The notes: a model not told the origin generated them from the letters alone. 64,000 nucleotides of DNA from Oscillospiraceae bacterium (GCA_022801715.1 JAAWSV010000002.1:43467-107466), one strand, 5' to 3'. Numbered from the stretch's first letter, positions 9,201 through 16,592 are shown. A program made the numbers and translations.

Positions 9201-9791
9201 ATCGGGGCGGTGCCCATTGTCCGCATCCACGAGGACTTCGCCCGGGAGGAGGGGCCACAGCAATTTCAGGACGGACAGAGGGTGACAATTGCCGGTGTGA
9301 TCACCGCCAGCAAGACCAAGACCACCAAAAATAACACCCTCATGGCCTATGTCACCGTGGAGGACGACACCTCCTCCATTGAGCTGCTGTGCTTCAGCCG
9401 AACCCTCCAGACCTGCGGGGCCTATCTCCAGACCAACCAGAGTGTGGTGGTCCGGGGGAAGCTCTCTGTCCGGGACGAGAAGGCGGTACAGCTCCTCTGC
9501 GACAGCGCCGGCCCCCTCAGTGAGGACCCCAACGCCGCGGCTCTGCCGGGGGAGGGGGGCGACCGCCGCCCTCCGGTGGCCGGTGAGACAGTGTATCTAC
9601 GCCTGAAGAGCGAGTCGGGCCGGGAGTTCCGCTACCTGCAGCTTCTGCTGCAGATGTTCCCCGGTCAGACCCCGGTGAAGATTCGCCTCACCGACTCCGG
9701 ACGCCTCTTGGGCGCCGCCTGCCTCCTCCACGCCTCCTTGGTGCGGGAGCTGAAGGAGGTCTATGGGGAGGAGAATGTGGTGATCAAGTAG
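6297..9791 (+). CDS. dnaE: DNA polymerase III subunit alpha DnaE
   Basis: A 1164-residue replicative polymerase. The N-terminal PHP domain begins FVHLHVHTEYSLLDG and has TDHG, GCEVY and TNDCHYL metal-ligand motifs. The palm carries GPGRGSAAGS and the catalytic PDIDMDF. A helix-hairpin-helix region and a C-terminal OB fold (about residues 990-1070, VTIAGVI to VVVRGKLSV) complete the usual DnaE order. There is no 3'-5' exonuclease insert, so it is DnaE and not PolC. The ATG at 6297 follows GAAAGGGGGG; an upstream in-frame start would run through the repeat. Confidence 0.97.
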   Translation: MSFVHLHVHTEYSLLDGACRIKGLVKRVKELGQTAVAITDHGCMYGVIDFYRACVAEGIKPIIGCEVYMTPPGRSRLDKIHEFDASSRHLVLLCKNEEGYRNLSYLVSKGYTEGFYIKPRIDMELLRKHCGGLIALSACLAGEIPKRILNQGFDSAKEYALEMQALFGEGSFYLELQNHGIREQREVNRALLRLHEETGIPLVCTNDCHYLSKEDAESHDVLLCIQTGKTVDDENRMRYEPRNFYVRSTEEMESLFDGYPEAVENTQRIADLCELTFTFGKYHLPQFPLPEGETEAFSYLKKLCEAGFQRRYGEAHPEYRVQLDYELNMIERMGFTDYFLIVADFVNYARDVDIPVGPGRGSAAGSIVSYCLSITDVDPMQYGLYFERFLNPERVSMPDIDMDFGDTRRDEVFDYVQRKYGADHVAHIVTFGTMAARGAIRDVGRVLNMPYADVDVVAKQVPSGPNNLHISLAEALRLSKPLKDMYDGDPQIKKLIDTAQSLEGMPRHASTHAAGVVITKEPVVNYVPLATNDDTVVCQYTMVTLEELGLLKMDFLALRNLTVLEDAVQMLRRREPDFNLKDIPEDDSAVFEMLTAGKTSGVFQMESAGMTGVCVGLKPQSIEDLTAIVALYRPGPMESIPRFIACKHDPKLVTYKHPSLEPILSITYGCIVYQEQVMQIFQQLAGYSLGQADMVRRAMSKKKAKDLEREHAAFLHGDADRGITGCVANGIPEGVAQAIYSEIYDFANYAFNKAHAVSYAIVAYQTAWFKVHHPREYMAALLTSVLDNSDRVGEYIAECKEWNIALLPPDVNRSSDSFTVEEEGIRFGLVAIKNIGRSFIQSVMREREENGPFLSFQDFCQRLSGADMNKRAVENLIRAGAFDSLGARRSQLIAVHERVLDSISDSRRQNLEGQMDFFGLSGEPRHTEIPLPDIPEYTAGERMTMEKETTGLYLSGHPMDAYRAAARRIGAVPIVRIHEDFAREEGPQQFQDGQRVTIAGVITASKTKTTKNNTLMAYVTVEDDTSSIELLCFSRTLQTCGAYLQTNQSVVVRGKLSVRDEKAVQLLCDSAGPLSEDPNAAALPGEGGDRRPPVAGETVYLRLKSESGREFRYLQLLLQMFPGQTPVKIRLTDSGRLLGAACLLHASLVRELKEVYGEENVVIK

Positions 9792-9793
9792 CA

Positions 9794-9846
9794 GAAAACA
9801 GAAAGCAGGGACCGGAGCTTTGCTCCGGTCCCTGCTTTCTGTTTTC
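9794..9846. terminator. Bidirectional terminator between dnaE and the DUF4364 gene
   Basis: Arms 9794-9818 and 9822-9846 are perfectly complementary over 25 bp with a 3-base loop (TTT), beginning GAAAACAGAAAG and closing in a GC-rich CCGGAGC core. It overlaps the stop codon of the leftward gene and can end both convergent transcripts. Confidence 0.9.
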
Positions 9847-10372
9847 AATCAAACTCGTATAATGCGCTGATAATTTTGGAGTACAGGGTCTCCGCGTCCT
9901 TGCGGAACCGCTTTTGCAGCTCCTTGGCCATGGCCTCCTTTGTTACCAGCAGCTCCAGCTTCATCACGCTCTCCTGCTCGTCGCTGAGGGAGAGGGTCAC
10001 GGTATAGCTCCCCGAGGGGCGCTGGGTGATCTCAGCCCCAATCAGGGCGTTCCGGCGCAGGTGCTGGTTATAGACGGCGATGTTCTTCTCCGCCTGCATC
10101 CGCACGGAGTAGGGGAGGCTGTCCTCGGTGGCGGCGCTGTTGGATCGGCCCTTATCAGTGATGGCGTAGCGCCCCTCAGTGAGACGCAGGTGTTCCGTGC
10201 GTACCAAGTCGGCCATACACTGGGAGAAGTCGAAGTAGTCCACCCCCTCGTCGCACATGGAGAGCTCCTGAAGCGCCTCAAAGGGGACGCTCTCGGAGAG
10301 GCGGGCGGCGATGTAGAGGATCAGAAATTTGATTTCCAGCTTGTCGCTGATAAAACCGCCAAATTGGGGCAT
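9845..10372 (-). CDS. DUF4364 family winged-helix-like protein
   Basis: A 175-residue protein. The start at 10372 is preceded on the minus strand by AAAGGAGGG. Residues 8-80 (DKLEIKFLILYIAARLSESVPFEAL to the DFSQCMADL helix) look like a winged helix-turn-helix, followed by a beta-rich C-terminal half. DUF4364 proteins are presumed transcriptional regulators in Clostridia. The target is unknown, and it stands alone between two terminators. Confidence 0.8.
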   Translation of the reverse strand: MPQFGGFISDKLEIKFLILYIAARLSESVPFEALQELSMCDEGVDYFDFSQCMADLVRTEHLRLTEGRYAITDKGRSNSAATEDSLPYSVRMQAEKNIAVYNQHLRRNALIGAEITQRPSGSYTVTLSLSDEQESVMKLELLVTKEAMAKELQKRFRKDAETLYSKIISALYEFD

Positions 10373-10456
10373 AGGGGTCCCTCCTTTTGAGATGTGGATG
10401 GAAAAACATAAGTATAGTATACCGCTTTTGGCCTTTTTTGTACAGAGGGAGTTTTC

Positions 10457-10482
10457 ACCCTTATCGTTTGAAGGCATACACT
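10457..10482 (+). promoter_or_regulatory. Possible mother-cell (SigE/SigK-type) promoter
   Basis: CATACACT at 10475-10482 matches the SigE/SigK -10 form CATAnnnT. ACC lies 15 bases upstream, as in the short SigK -35. No good SigA pair is visible ahead of the Cys-rich gene. The match is short and may be chance. Confidence 0.25.
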
Positions 10483-10531
10483 GGAATGAAAGAGCACATC
10501 TTTCAACAAGTACTTAATAGGAGGTTTTCCC

Positions 10532-11389
10532 ATGGCCGATAAGATTTTACCCGGCCCCATCAGCAAATGCGCTGACTATAAAGAGGCTGTTTGCATCCAT
10601 ACCAAGAAGATCTACGACTCCTGCCGCGACAAGGACTGCATCGAGGATCTGCGCTTCTATCCCACGGCGGCGGGGCAGGAGGTGCTCAACCGCGCCATGA
10701 ACGTCAAGGGGGATAAGGCGGAACTGCTTTACACCTTTATCGACGTGGAGCCTGTGGCCTTCAACCGGGGCTTCTTCACCGTGGATATGCGCTTCTTCTA
10801 CCGGGTGACCCTGTGCGCCTATGTGGGGTGCCCACGGCCGGTGGAGGTAGAGGGCCTGTGCGTCTTTGACAAGCGGGTGATCCTCTTCGGCAGCGAGGGC
10901 AGCGCCAAAATTTTCTCCTCCAAGGTCCGCGTGGACGGCTTGGACCGCCAGCTCTTGGAGCAGAGCAACATGCCCATCGCCGTTGTGGAGGCTGTGGACC
11001 CCATGATCTTGGATGCCAAGCTCCTGGAGTGCTGCGACAGCCGCTGCTGTGACTGTGATATCTGCGAGCTTCCGCCCTGCGTGTGCCAGTGCTTTAACTG
11101 CGATCTCACCATGGGCGACGACTGCCGTCGGGTCTTTATCACCTTGGGCCAGTTCTCTATCGTCCGCTTGGAGCGGGACAGCCAGCTGCTGATTCCCGTG
11201 CTGGATTACTGCCTGCCCAACAAGGAGTGCACCGGCGGTGGCAGCGTCAACAGCTGCACCTACGAGGACCCCTGCGAGCTCTTCAGCACCATCGCCTTCC
11301 CCGTGGGCGAGTTCTTCCCGCCCAACACGGTGGACCCCTGCTGCTGCTGTGGCAGCGACACCAAGCCCGGCTGCGGCTGCGGCCGGTAG
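10532..11389 (+). CDS. Cysteine-rich conserved protein of unknown function
   Basis: A 285-residue protein with about 27 Cys grouped in three places: two early CxxxC-like sites, a central run (ECCDSRCCDCDICELPPCVC at about residues 168-187) and a tail (DPCCCCGSDTKPGCGCG). No transmembrane segment or signal peptide is seen. The ribosome site AGGAGG is good. Cys-clustered proteins of spore formers are often coat components, and a SigK-like -10 lies upstream, but that role is inference. Strong terminators bound it. Confidence 0.7.
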   Translation: MADKILPGPISKCADYKEAVCIHTKKIYDSCRDKDCIEDLRFYPTAAGQEVLNRAMNVKGDKAELLYTFIDVEPVAFNRGFFTVDMRFFYRVTLCAYVGCPRPVEVEGLCVFDKRVILFGSEGSAKIFSSKVRVDGLDRQLLEQSNMPIAVVEAVDPMILDAKLLECCDSRCCDCDICELPPCVCQCFNCDLTMGDDCRRVFITLGQFSIVRLERDSQLLIPVLDYCLPNKECTGGGSVNSCTYEDPCELFSTIAFPVGEFFPPNTVDPCCCCGSDTKPGCGCGR

Positions 11390-11397
11390 GATCAAGC

Positions 11398-11429
11398 AAA
11401 AAGCTGTGCGCTCTGCGCACAGCTTTTTT
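11398..11429. terminator. Terminator after the Cys-rich gene, bidirectional
   Basis: AAAAAGCTGTGCGC, loop TCT, then the exact complement ending in a T run. It lies between convergent genes and can serve both. Confidence 0.9.
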
Positions 11430-11473
11430 ATGCCGCCGGACACCGGTCCGACCAACTGGAACCTGTAAAAATG

Positions 11474-11842
11474 TCAGGGAACTTGGGACAATTTTTCGAC
11501 GGCCTCCTCTTGGGAGGCGGTGAAGAAGAAGTTTGTCCCTTGGTTGGACTCATAGATAAAATCGTGCAGGGGTTTGCTGGTATAGTGGGAGAAGTCGCCG
11601 TAGATGGCGACCTTGATGTGGTAGTTGATCCACTTCTGGAGGATCTCCCCGGCCAAGCCGGTGCTGAGAATGAAGAACGTCTCGTCAAACAGCCCCTTGC
11701 TCAGGACCAGCCGCGTGGCCCCGGTCTCGTACTTAACCGTCATGGCCAGATCAAGGGCGGACTGTACGTCTGTAATCATGGTTTCGTCACTGGAAATGAC
11801 TGCAATATCCTTTCCGTGGCAGTGTAAAAGCTCTATATTCAT
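11474..11842 (-). CDS. DUF4180 domain-containing protein
   Basis: A 122-residue single-domain protein resembling the DUF4180 family, with GKDIAVISSDETMITDVQSALDL near the N-terminus and KVAIYGDFSHYTSKPLHDFIYESN near the C-terminus. The function of the family is not established. The start has GAGAGGAGA on the minus strand. It diverges from the holin gene, and its promoter shares -35 bases with the holin promoter. Confidence 0.85.
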   Translation of the reverse strand: MNIELLHCHGKDIAVISSDETMITDVQSALDLAMTVKYETGATRLVLSKGLFDETFFILSTGLAGEILQKWINYHIKVAIYGDFSHYTSKPLHDFIYESNQGTNFFFTASQEEAVEKLSQVP

Positions 11843-11889
11843 CTATTTTCTCCTCTCGTGATGGCAGTACAAATTCTCATTGATGGGGT

Positions 11890-11918
11890 ATCATAGCACA
11901 TACCGTCCGCTTTGTCAA
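11890..11918 (-). promoter_or_regulatory. Promoter of the DUF4180 gene
   Basis: On the minus strand this reads TTGACA (11918-11913), a 17-base spacer, then TATGAT (11895-11890). That is a near-consensus SigA promoter about 50 bases ahead of the start codon. Confidence 0.75.
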
Positions 11919-11941
11919 ATTTCCGCCGGCAAGCATATAGT
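11912..11941 (+). promoter_or_regulatory. Promoter of the holin gene, overlapping the divergent -35
   Basis: TTGTCA (11912-11917), an 18-base spacer, then TATAGT (11936-11941). Five of its six -35 bases are also -35 bases of the divergent DUF4180 promoter, so polymerase is unlikely to occupy both at once. Confidence 0.6.
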
Positions 11942-11985
11942 GCAACAGGGCAGGGCCTGCCGGGTCGGGAGAGTGTGAGGTATCT

Positions 11986-12291
11986 ATGATTGATCTTACC
12001 CCTATTATCAATTCCGTCATCGCGCTGGCGGCGGCGCTGATCGCCTACTATGTCATACCTTGGCTCCGCCGGCACACCACGGAGAAGGAGCGGGAGGAGC
12101 TGCTGCGCTGGGTCAACATAGCCGTCAAGGCCGCGGAGCAGGTCCAGAAGCAGACCGATGGTCCGGGGCGGAAGTCCTACGTACAGTCTTTTTTGCAGTC
12201 CAAGGGCTTTGATATCAATGACGCCGCCGTGGACGCGGCCATCGAGGCCGCTGTTCTGGAGATGAACCAAGTAATCAAGGGACAGAAATGA
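11986..12291 (+). CDS. Phage holin, LLH family (orphan)
   Basis: A 101-residue protein with one N-terminal membrane segment (about residues 5-26, TPIINSVIALAAALIAYYVI), a charged amphipathic middle (EKEREELLRWVNIAVKAAEQ) and a short helical tail. This is the pattern of phage LL-H type holins (superfamily 6). No endolysin, capsid or integrase gene is near, so it is not part of a prophage here. It has its own promoter and terminator and sits directly before spoIIIAA. Confidence 0.8.
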   Translation: MIDLTPIINSVIALAAALIAYYVIPWLRRHTTEKEREELLRWVNIAVKAAEQVQKQTDGPGRKSYVQSFLQSKGFDINDAAVDAAIEAAVLEMNQVIKGQK

Positions 12292-12294
12292 TAA

Positions 12295-12330
12295 AGGGGA
12301 CGCCGTGCAGAGTGCTGTGCGGCGTCCCCT
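12295..12330. terminator. Hairpin after the holin gene
   Basis: AGGGGACGCCG (12295-12305) pairs with CGGCGTCCCCT (12320-12330) across a 14-base loop. It begins four bases after the stop codon. There is no long T run. Confidence 0.65.
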
Positions 12331-12375
12331 CTAAGAAGATGTACCGATAGATAAGGGCATCTTCTCAGAAAACCC

Positions 12376-12405
12376 GTCATACTGCCGGACAACCCCTCAT
12401 AGAGT
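12376..12405 (+). promoter_or_regulatory. Candidate SigE promoter of the spoIIIA operon
   Basis: GTCATACT (12376-12383), 14 bases, then CATAGAGT (12398-12405) fit the mother-cell SigE consensus. SigE drives spoIIIA in Bacillus. A start site about seven bases on would leave the AGGAG at 12406 outside the mRNA, which affects the choice of spoIIIAA start. Confidence 0.5.
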
Positions 12406-12439
12406 AGGAGCAGAACAAATGGGACAAGGGGGCATGACC

Positions 12440-13336
12440 ATGGACACTTATGCCGTTGGCCGCTACCGGGAGGCCTGCGCGCTGCTGCCGGAGGGGCTGC
12501 GTGCCGAGGCACTGGCTCTGCCGGTGCCGGTGCAGGGGACAGCAGAGGAGCTCAGGCTGCGGACAGGCTCCCCGCTCACCTGCGCCACGCCCTCAGGGGA
12601 GCGTCCGGCGGGAAAACGGGCTGTCTCCCCGTGGGACCTGGAGCAGGTGCTGGATGTGGTGACGGGTTACTCCCGCTATACCGCTGCCGAGACCCTGCGT
12701 CAGGGCTACCTCACCGCAAGGGGGGGCTTCCGGGTGGGCCTGTGCGGCAGCGCGGTGGTGGAGGACGGGGAGGTGCGGACGCTCACCGCCTTTTCCTCTC
12801 TCTCCATCCGGATTCCCCGGGAGCAGGTCGGGGTTGCCCTGCCCCTGCTGAAGCAGCTGACGGAGGACGGCCGGCCCTGCAGCACCCTGATCTTAGGACC
12901 GCCGGGGGAGGGCAAGACCACCCTCCTGCGGGACCTGATCCGCCTGCTCTCCGACCGCATAGGCCTGCGGGTGGCCCTGGCCGACGAGCGGGGGGAGATC
13001 GCGGCCATGTACCGGGGCACGCCTCAGCTCCAAGTGGGCCGCCACACCGACGTAATGGATGCCTGCCCCAAGGCCTTGGCCATCCCGGCCCTGCTGCGGG
13101 CCATGAACCCGCAGGTCATCGCCGTGGATGAGGTGGCCCTCCCCGCGGACGTAGAGGCGATGGAGCGGGCCTCCCACACCGGCACAGCCCTTCTGGCCAC
13201 CGTCCATGCCCGCACCCCCGACGACCTCCGCCGCCGCCCGCTCCTATCCTCCATGATGGAGCTGGGCATCTTCCAGAGGACTGTCACCATTGAGCGGGTG
13301 GAGGGCGGGAGAAGGTACCGGGTGGAGACGGGTTAG
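12440..13336 (+). CDS. spoIIIAA: Stage III sporulation protein AA, ATPase
   Basis: A 298-residue secretion-type ATPase of the SpoIIIA-SpoIIQ channel joining mother cell and forespore. Walker A is GPPGEGKTTLLRDL at about residues 153-166, with ADERGEIAAM and a Walker B region (PQVIAVDEV) downstream. ATG at 12440 is preferred over 12419 and 12434 because AAGGGGG lies seven bases before it and remains inside a transcript from the SigE candidate. First of eight genes in normal AA-AH order. Confidence 0.95.
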   Translation: MDTYAVGRYREACALLPEGLRAEALALPVPVQGTAEELRLRTGSPLTCATPSGERPAGKRAVSPWDLEQVLDVVTGYSRYTAAETLRQGYLTARGGFRVGLCGSAVVEDGEVRTLTAFSSLSIRIPREQVGVALPLLKQLTEDGRPCSTLILGPPGEGKTTLLRDLIRLLSDRIGLRVALADERGEIAAMYRGTPQLQVGRHTDVMDACPKALAIPALLRAMNPQVIAVDEVALPADVEAMERASHTGTALLATVHARTPDDLRRRPLLSSMMELGIFQRTVTIERVEGGRRYRVETG

Positions 13337-13357
13337 GAATGAGGAGAGGGTGGTTTC

Positions 13358-13837
13358 ATGAAGCTTATTGGCGCTTTTCTTCTCCTCCTCTCTGCGCTGG
13401 CGCTGCGGCAGGCGCTGCTGCGGCGGCAGGGGGAGGGGATTGCGGCGGGGGAGGAGCTCTGTCGGGCGCTGGATCGGCTGCATCAAGGGATTTATCGGCT
13501 GCGACGGCCCCTGCCGGAGCTGGTGGCGCGGTGTCGGGAGGAGGCGGTGCTTACGGCCTCCTTCTGGAGGGCGGTGGAGGCGGGGCTTCAGGCGCGGCGG
13601 CCCTTTGAAGCGGTGTGGGAGGCGGCGCTGGCGCTGCTGCCTGAGCCCTATGGGACGCTGATGGCCCCGGCGGCGCTGGCCCTGACGGCGGGGGAGCGGG
13701 AGGATCTGCTACATTTGACAAGGGAGGAAGTGTACCGCGCCGTCCAAGAGGGACGGCGGCAGCAAGGGGAGCGGGGACGGCTGGTGACCGCACTGTGCCT
13801 CTCCGGCGCGCTGCTGGTAATTGTGGTACTGCTGTGA
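13358..13837 (+). CDS. spoIIIAB: Stage III sporulation protein AB
   Basis: A 159-residue protein with an N-terminal membrane segment (residues 4-17) and a C-terminal one (about 143-158), separated by a helical cytosolic region. It shares the GspF-like organisation of SpoIIIAB, which is thought to anchor the SpoIIIAA ATPase at the forespore membrane. Length is normal. The next start follows its stop almost at once. Confidence 0.92.
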   Translation: MKLIGAFLLLLSALALRQALLRRQGEGIAAGEELCRALDRLHQGIYRLRRPLPELVARCREEAVLTASFWRAVEAGLQARRPFEAVWEAALALLPEPYGTLMAPAALALTAGEREDLLHLTREEVYRAVQEGRRQQGERGRLVTALCLSGALLVIVVLL

Positions 13838-13838
13838 T

Positions 13839-14033
13839 ATGGATATTGATCTGGTATTTAAGATTGCGGCTATTGGCATCATTGTGGCGGTGCTGAATCA
13901 GCTGCTGATCCGCTCGGGACGGGAGGAGCAGGCGCTGATGACCACCTTGGCCGGGCTTGTGGTGGTGTTGATGATTCTGGTACAGGAGATCAGCAATCTG
14001 TTTTCGCTGATTAAGACCCTATTTCAGTTTTAA
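13839..14033 (+). CDS. spoIIIAC: Stage III sporulation protein AC
   Basis: A 64-residue membrane protein with two hydrophobic helices (VFKIAAIGIIVAVLNQLLI and ALMTTLAGLVVVLMILV) and the conserved SGREEQAL loop. It is an inner-membrane part of the SpoIIIA channel. The ATG begins two bases after the spoIIIAB stop, so translation is probably coupled. A start six codons upstream would overlap spoIIIAB and is less likely. Confidence 0.93.
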   Translation: MDIDLVFKIAAIGIIVAVLNQLLIRSGREEQALMTTLAGLVVVLMILVQEISNLFSLIKTLFQF

Positions 14034-14125
14034 TCCTCGGTTGAAGCCCGTTTCGTTGGGTTCCCTGCGGCTGAAGGGAAGCTGACGGGAAAGACCAAAA
14101 TTTTACGGGAAGTTATGATACGCTT

Positions 14126-14521
14126 ATGGAACTGATAGCTAAGACCGCGGTGATCTGTATTGTGGTATCCCTGACGGCGCTGCTGCTGCAAAGGGATACG
14201 CCGGAGCTGGCGCTGCTTCTGACGCTGGGGGCGGTGACGGTGGTGATGCTCTTCGCCCTCTCCTTCTATGAGGAGGTCCAAGCCATCTTTGCCGCCGTCT
14301 GGCAGCAATCCGGGCTGGATGGGGCGCTGTTTGCGCCGATTTTGAAGATCATCGCCATCTCCTTGGTGACCCGGCTGGGCGCCGACGTGTGCAAGGACAG
14401 CGGACAGGGGGCCTTGGCCTCCTTGGTGGACATGGCCGGTGTGTTCTGCGCCCTTTTGACCGCGGAGCCCCTGTTCTCCCAAGCCTTGGGGATTCTGACA
14501 CAACTGGGGGGATGGGGATGA
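14126..14521 (+). CDS. spoIIIAD: Stage III sporulation protein AD
   Basis: A 131-residue integral membrane protein with about four hydrophobic helices and the conserved LKIIAISLVTRLGADVCKDSGQ stretch. It belongs to the inner-membrane complex of the feeding channel. The 92-base gap before it is the largest in the operon. The ribosome site is weak (GGGAAG about 12 bases away). Confidence 0.93.
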   Translation: MELIAKTAVICIVVSLTALLLQRDTPELALLLTLGAVTVVMLFALSFYEEVQAIFAAVWQQSGLDGALFAPILKIIAISLVTRLGADVCKDSGQGALASLVDMAGVFCALLTAEPLFSQALGILTQLGGWG

Positions 14522-15579
14522 GGCGGGGGCTTTGTGTGCTTCTTCTGGTGTGGCTCTGCATGGGACAGGCTTGGGCTGTGGAGCTGCCGGGGGAGCTTTT
14601 GGACAGCGTCCCGCCCTCGGCGGCGGAGATCGGCGCGGCGGAGGGCTGGGAGCAGGGGAGCCGGAATCTGGCGGCCTTGATCCAGGACAGCTTCCTCCAG
14701 CTCCTGCGGAAGGGGCTGAAAGGGGTGGTGTCGCTGCTGCTGGTGGTGGTGCTCTGCGGCTTGGCGGAGACGATGCTGGCGGGGGTAAAGGGCCGGGAGG
14801 GGTTCTCCTGTCTGGACTTGGCGGCAGCGGCAGCGGTGGCTATGGTGGCGGCGGGCAACTTTACCCACCTGATGGGGCTGGGGCAGAGGACAGTACTGGA
14901 GCTGGACCAGTTCTCCAAGGTGCTTTTGCCCACCATCGCCGCGGCCACCGCCTCCATGGGGATGGTGGGCAGCGCGGCAGTGCGGCAGATGGCCACCATG
15001 TTCTTCTGCGATATCCTCCTTACCGCCATCGACCGCTTGGTGCTGCCGCTGATTCAGCTGTACATAGCGGCCCTGTGCGCCGGCAGTATGCTTCGGGATG
15101 GGCGGCTGGACGCGGTGGCTGAGGCCATCAAGAAGGTGGTCACTTGGACACTCAGCGGCATTGTGATGGTTTTTACCCTCTACCTCTCCATTGCTGGGGC
15201 GGTGAGCGGTACGGCGGACGGCGCGGCGGCGAAGGTGGTGAAGAAGGCCATTGCCGCGGCGGTGCCGGTGGTGGGGAATATCGTCTCCGGTGCGGCGGAC
15301 ACGGTGATGGCCGGTGCGGGGGTGCTGAAAAACACCATTGGCGTCTTTGGCGTGCTGGTGGTGCTGGCCGCCTGCGTGCTGCCCTTTTTGCAGATCGCGG
15401 TGCAGTACCTCCTCTACAAGGCGGCGGCGCTGGTCGCCGGAACGGTGGGTTCCCGGAATGTGGTGAAGCTGATTGACGGTCTGGGCGGGGCCTTTGGGCT
15501 GCTGCTGGGGGCGGTGGGCAGCTGTGCGCTGCTGCTGCTGATCTCCCTGATCTCCTCACTGATGGTGGTGATTCCATGA
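14518..15579 (+). CDS. spoIIIAE: Stage III sporulation protein AE
   Basis: A 353-residue polytopic membrane protein. A signal peptide is likely (residues 1-16, ending MGQAWA), followed by several membrane helices, with Gly/Ala-rich loops such as AVSGTADGAAAKVVKKA characteristic of SpoIIIAE. The ATG at 14518 overlaps the spoIIIAD stop as ATGA. An ATG at 14512 is also possible. It is a mother-cell membrane component of the channel. Confidence 0.94.
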   Translation: MRRGLCVLLLVWLCMGQAWAVELPGELLDSVPPSAAEIGAAEGWEQGSRNLAALIQDSFLQLLRKGLKGVVSLLLVVVLCGLAETMLAGVKGREGFSCLDLAAAAAVAMVAAGNFTHLMGLGQRTVLELDQFSKVLLPTIAAATASMGMVGSAAVRQMATMFFCDILLTAIDRLVLPLIQLYIAALCAGSMLRDGRLDAVAEAIKKVVTWTLSGIVMVFTLYLSIAGAVSGTADGAAAKVVKKAIAAAVPVVGNIVSGAADTVMAGAGVLKNTIGVFGVLVVLAACVLPFLQIAVQYLLYKAAALVAGTVGSRNVVKLIDGLGGAFGLLLGAVGSCALLLLISLISSLMVVIP

Positions 15580-16046
15580 TGGACGCGGTGCGCATGTGGC
15601 TTTTGGGGGTGACGGTGACCTCCTTCCTCCTCTCTTTGGCGGAGACGCTGGTGACGCAGGAGGGGGTGCGGCGGGTGCTGCGCCTCAGCGGCGGGGTATT
15701 GCTGATTTTGGTGATGGTCCGGCCCCTGCTGGGCCTTGTGGGGGAGGTGCCGGCCTTCTCCTTCTCCCAGTACGCGGAGGAGGCGGAGGCTTTAGAGGAA
15801 AATTTTGAGCAGAGGCAGGAGGAGACACTCTCCGCGCTCATAGCCGAGGAGGCAGCCGCATATATATCGGACAAGGCGGAGGAGTTAGGTGTCCCCTGCG
15901 GCGTTACCGTGGCGGTAGGCGTGGAGGACGGTGTGCCCCTGCCCAAGGCCGTGGAGATGACCATTCCCTACCACGCCGGACTGAGCCAGTGGCTGGAGAG
16001 GGAGCTGAAAATCGGGGAGGAAAACCAATTATGGCAAGAGAAGTAG
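15576..16046 (+). CDS. spoIIIAF: Stage III sporulation protein AF
   Basis: A 156-residue protein with two N-terminal membrane helices (about residues 8-24 and 37-54) and a C-terminal soluble domain that would face the intermembrane space. Its start overlaps the spoIIIAE stop (ATGATG). SpoIIIAF is thought to form a ring-building-motif oligomer like SpoIIIAG. Confidence 0.92.
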   Translation: MMDAVRMWLLGVTVTSFLLSLAETLVTQEGVRRVLRLSGGVLLILVMVRPLLGLVGEVPAFSFSQYAEEAEALEENFEQRQEETLSALIAEEAAAYISDKAEELGVPCGVTVAVGVEDGVPLPKAVEMTIPYHAGLSQWLERELKIGEENQLWQEK

Positions 16047-16579
16047 AGGGAAAGCGGACGGCGCCGGGGGCGCTGGCGCTGCTGTCAAAATATAAGTACG
16101 TGATGATTGTCCTGCTGGCCGGGATCGTCTGCTTGGCGTGGCCCTCCAAGGACCAGGCGGCGCCGGGGATTGAGGCACCGTCGGCGGTGCCGGCGTCAGA
16201 GCGGCAGGAGATTCTGCAGCTCCAGCAGGAGATGGAGGACATCTTGGGCAAGATGCAGGGCGTGGGGGAGCTGCGGCTGATGCTGACGCTGGACCAAGGG
16301 AGCTCCAAGGCCCTGGCGCAGGATGCCAGTCTCAACTACAGCGGCACGCCCGCCGCGCCGGAGGACTACAGCCGCAGCGCCTCCACCGTGGTGGTCTCCA
16401 AGAGCGGCAGCGGCGAGAGCGTGGTGGTCCTTCACGAGACCTACCCCCAGTTCCGCGGGGCGCTGGTGGTGTGTCAGGGCGGGGGGGACCCGGCGGTCCG
16501 ATTGGCGGTTATCGAGGCGGTGTCCGCGCTGACGGGCCTCGGTTCCGATAAGATTTCAGTGGTGAAATGGCAATCATAG
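16031..16579 (+). CDS. spoIIIAG: Stage III sporulation protein AG
   Basis: A 182-residue single-pass protein with a membrane segment at about residues 22-38 (VMIVLLAGIVCLAW) and an extracellular ring-forming domain. The insert around residues 75-130 ends in VVVSKSGSGESVVVL, and PQFRGALVVCQGG follows, both characteristic of SpoIIIAG. In Bacillus it assembles a large ring in the channel. It overlaps spoIIIAF by 16 bases, with GGGGAGG as ribosome site. Confidence 0.93.
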   Translation: MAREVEGKRTAPGALALLSKYKYVMIVLLAGIVCLAWPSKDQAAPGIEAPSAVPASERQEILQLQQEMEDILGKMQGVGELRLMLTLDQGSSKALAQDASLNYSGTPAAPEDYSRSASTVVVSKSGSGESVVVLHETYPQFRGALVVCQGGGDPAVRLAVIEAVSALTGLGSDKISVVKWQS

Positions 16580-16592
16580 GGAGGAAGCAGCA

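Noticed and set aside
11986..12291. Remnant prophage around the holin
   Set aside because: No integrase, terminase, capsid, tail or lysin gene and no attachment repeats occur in the flanking 10 kb.
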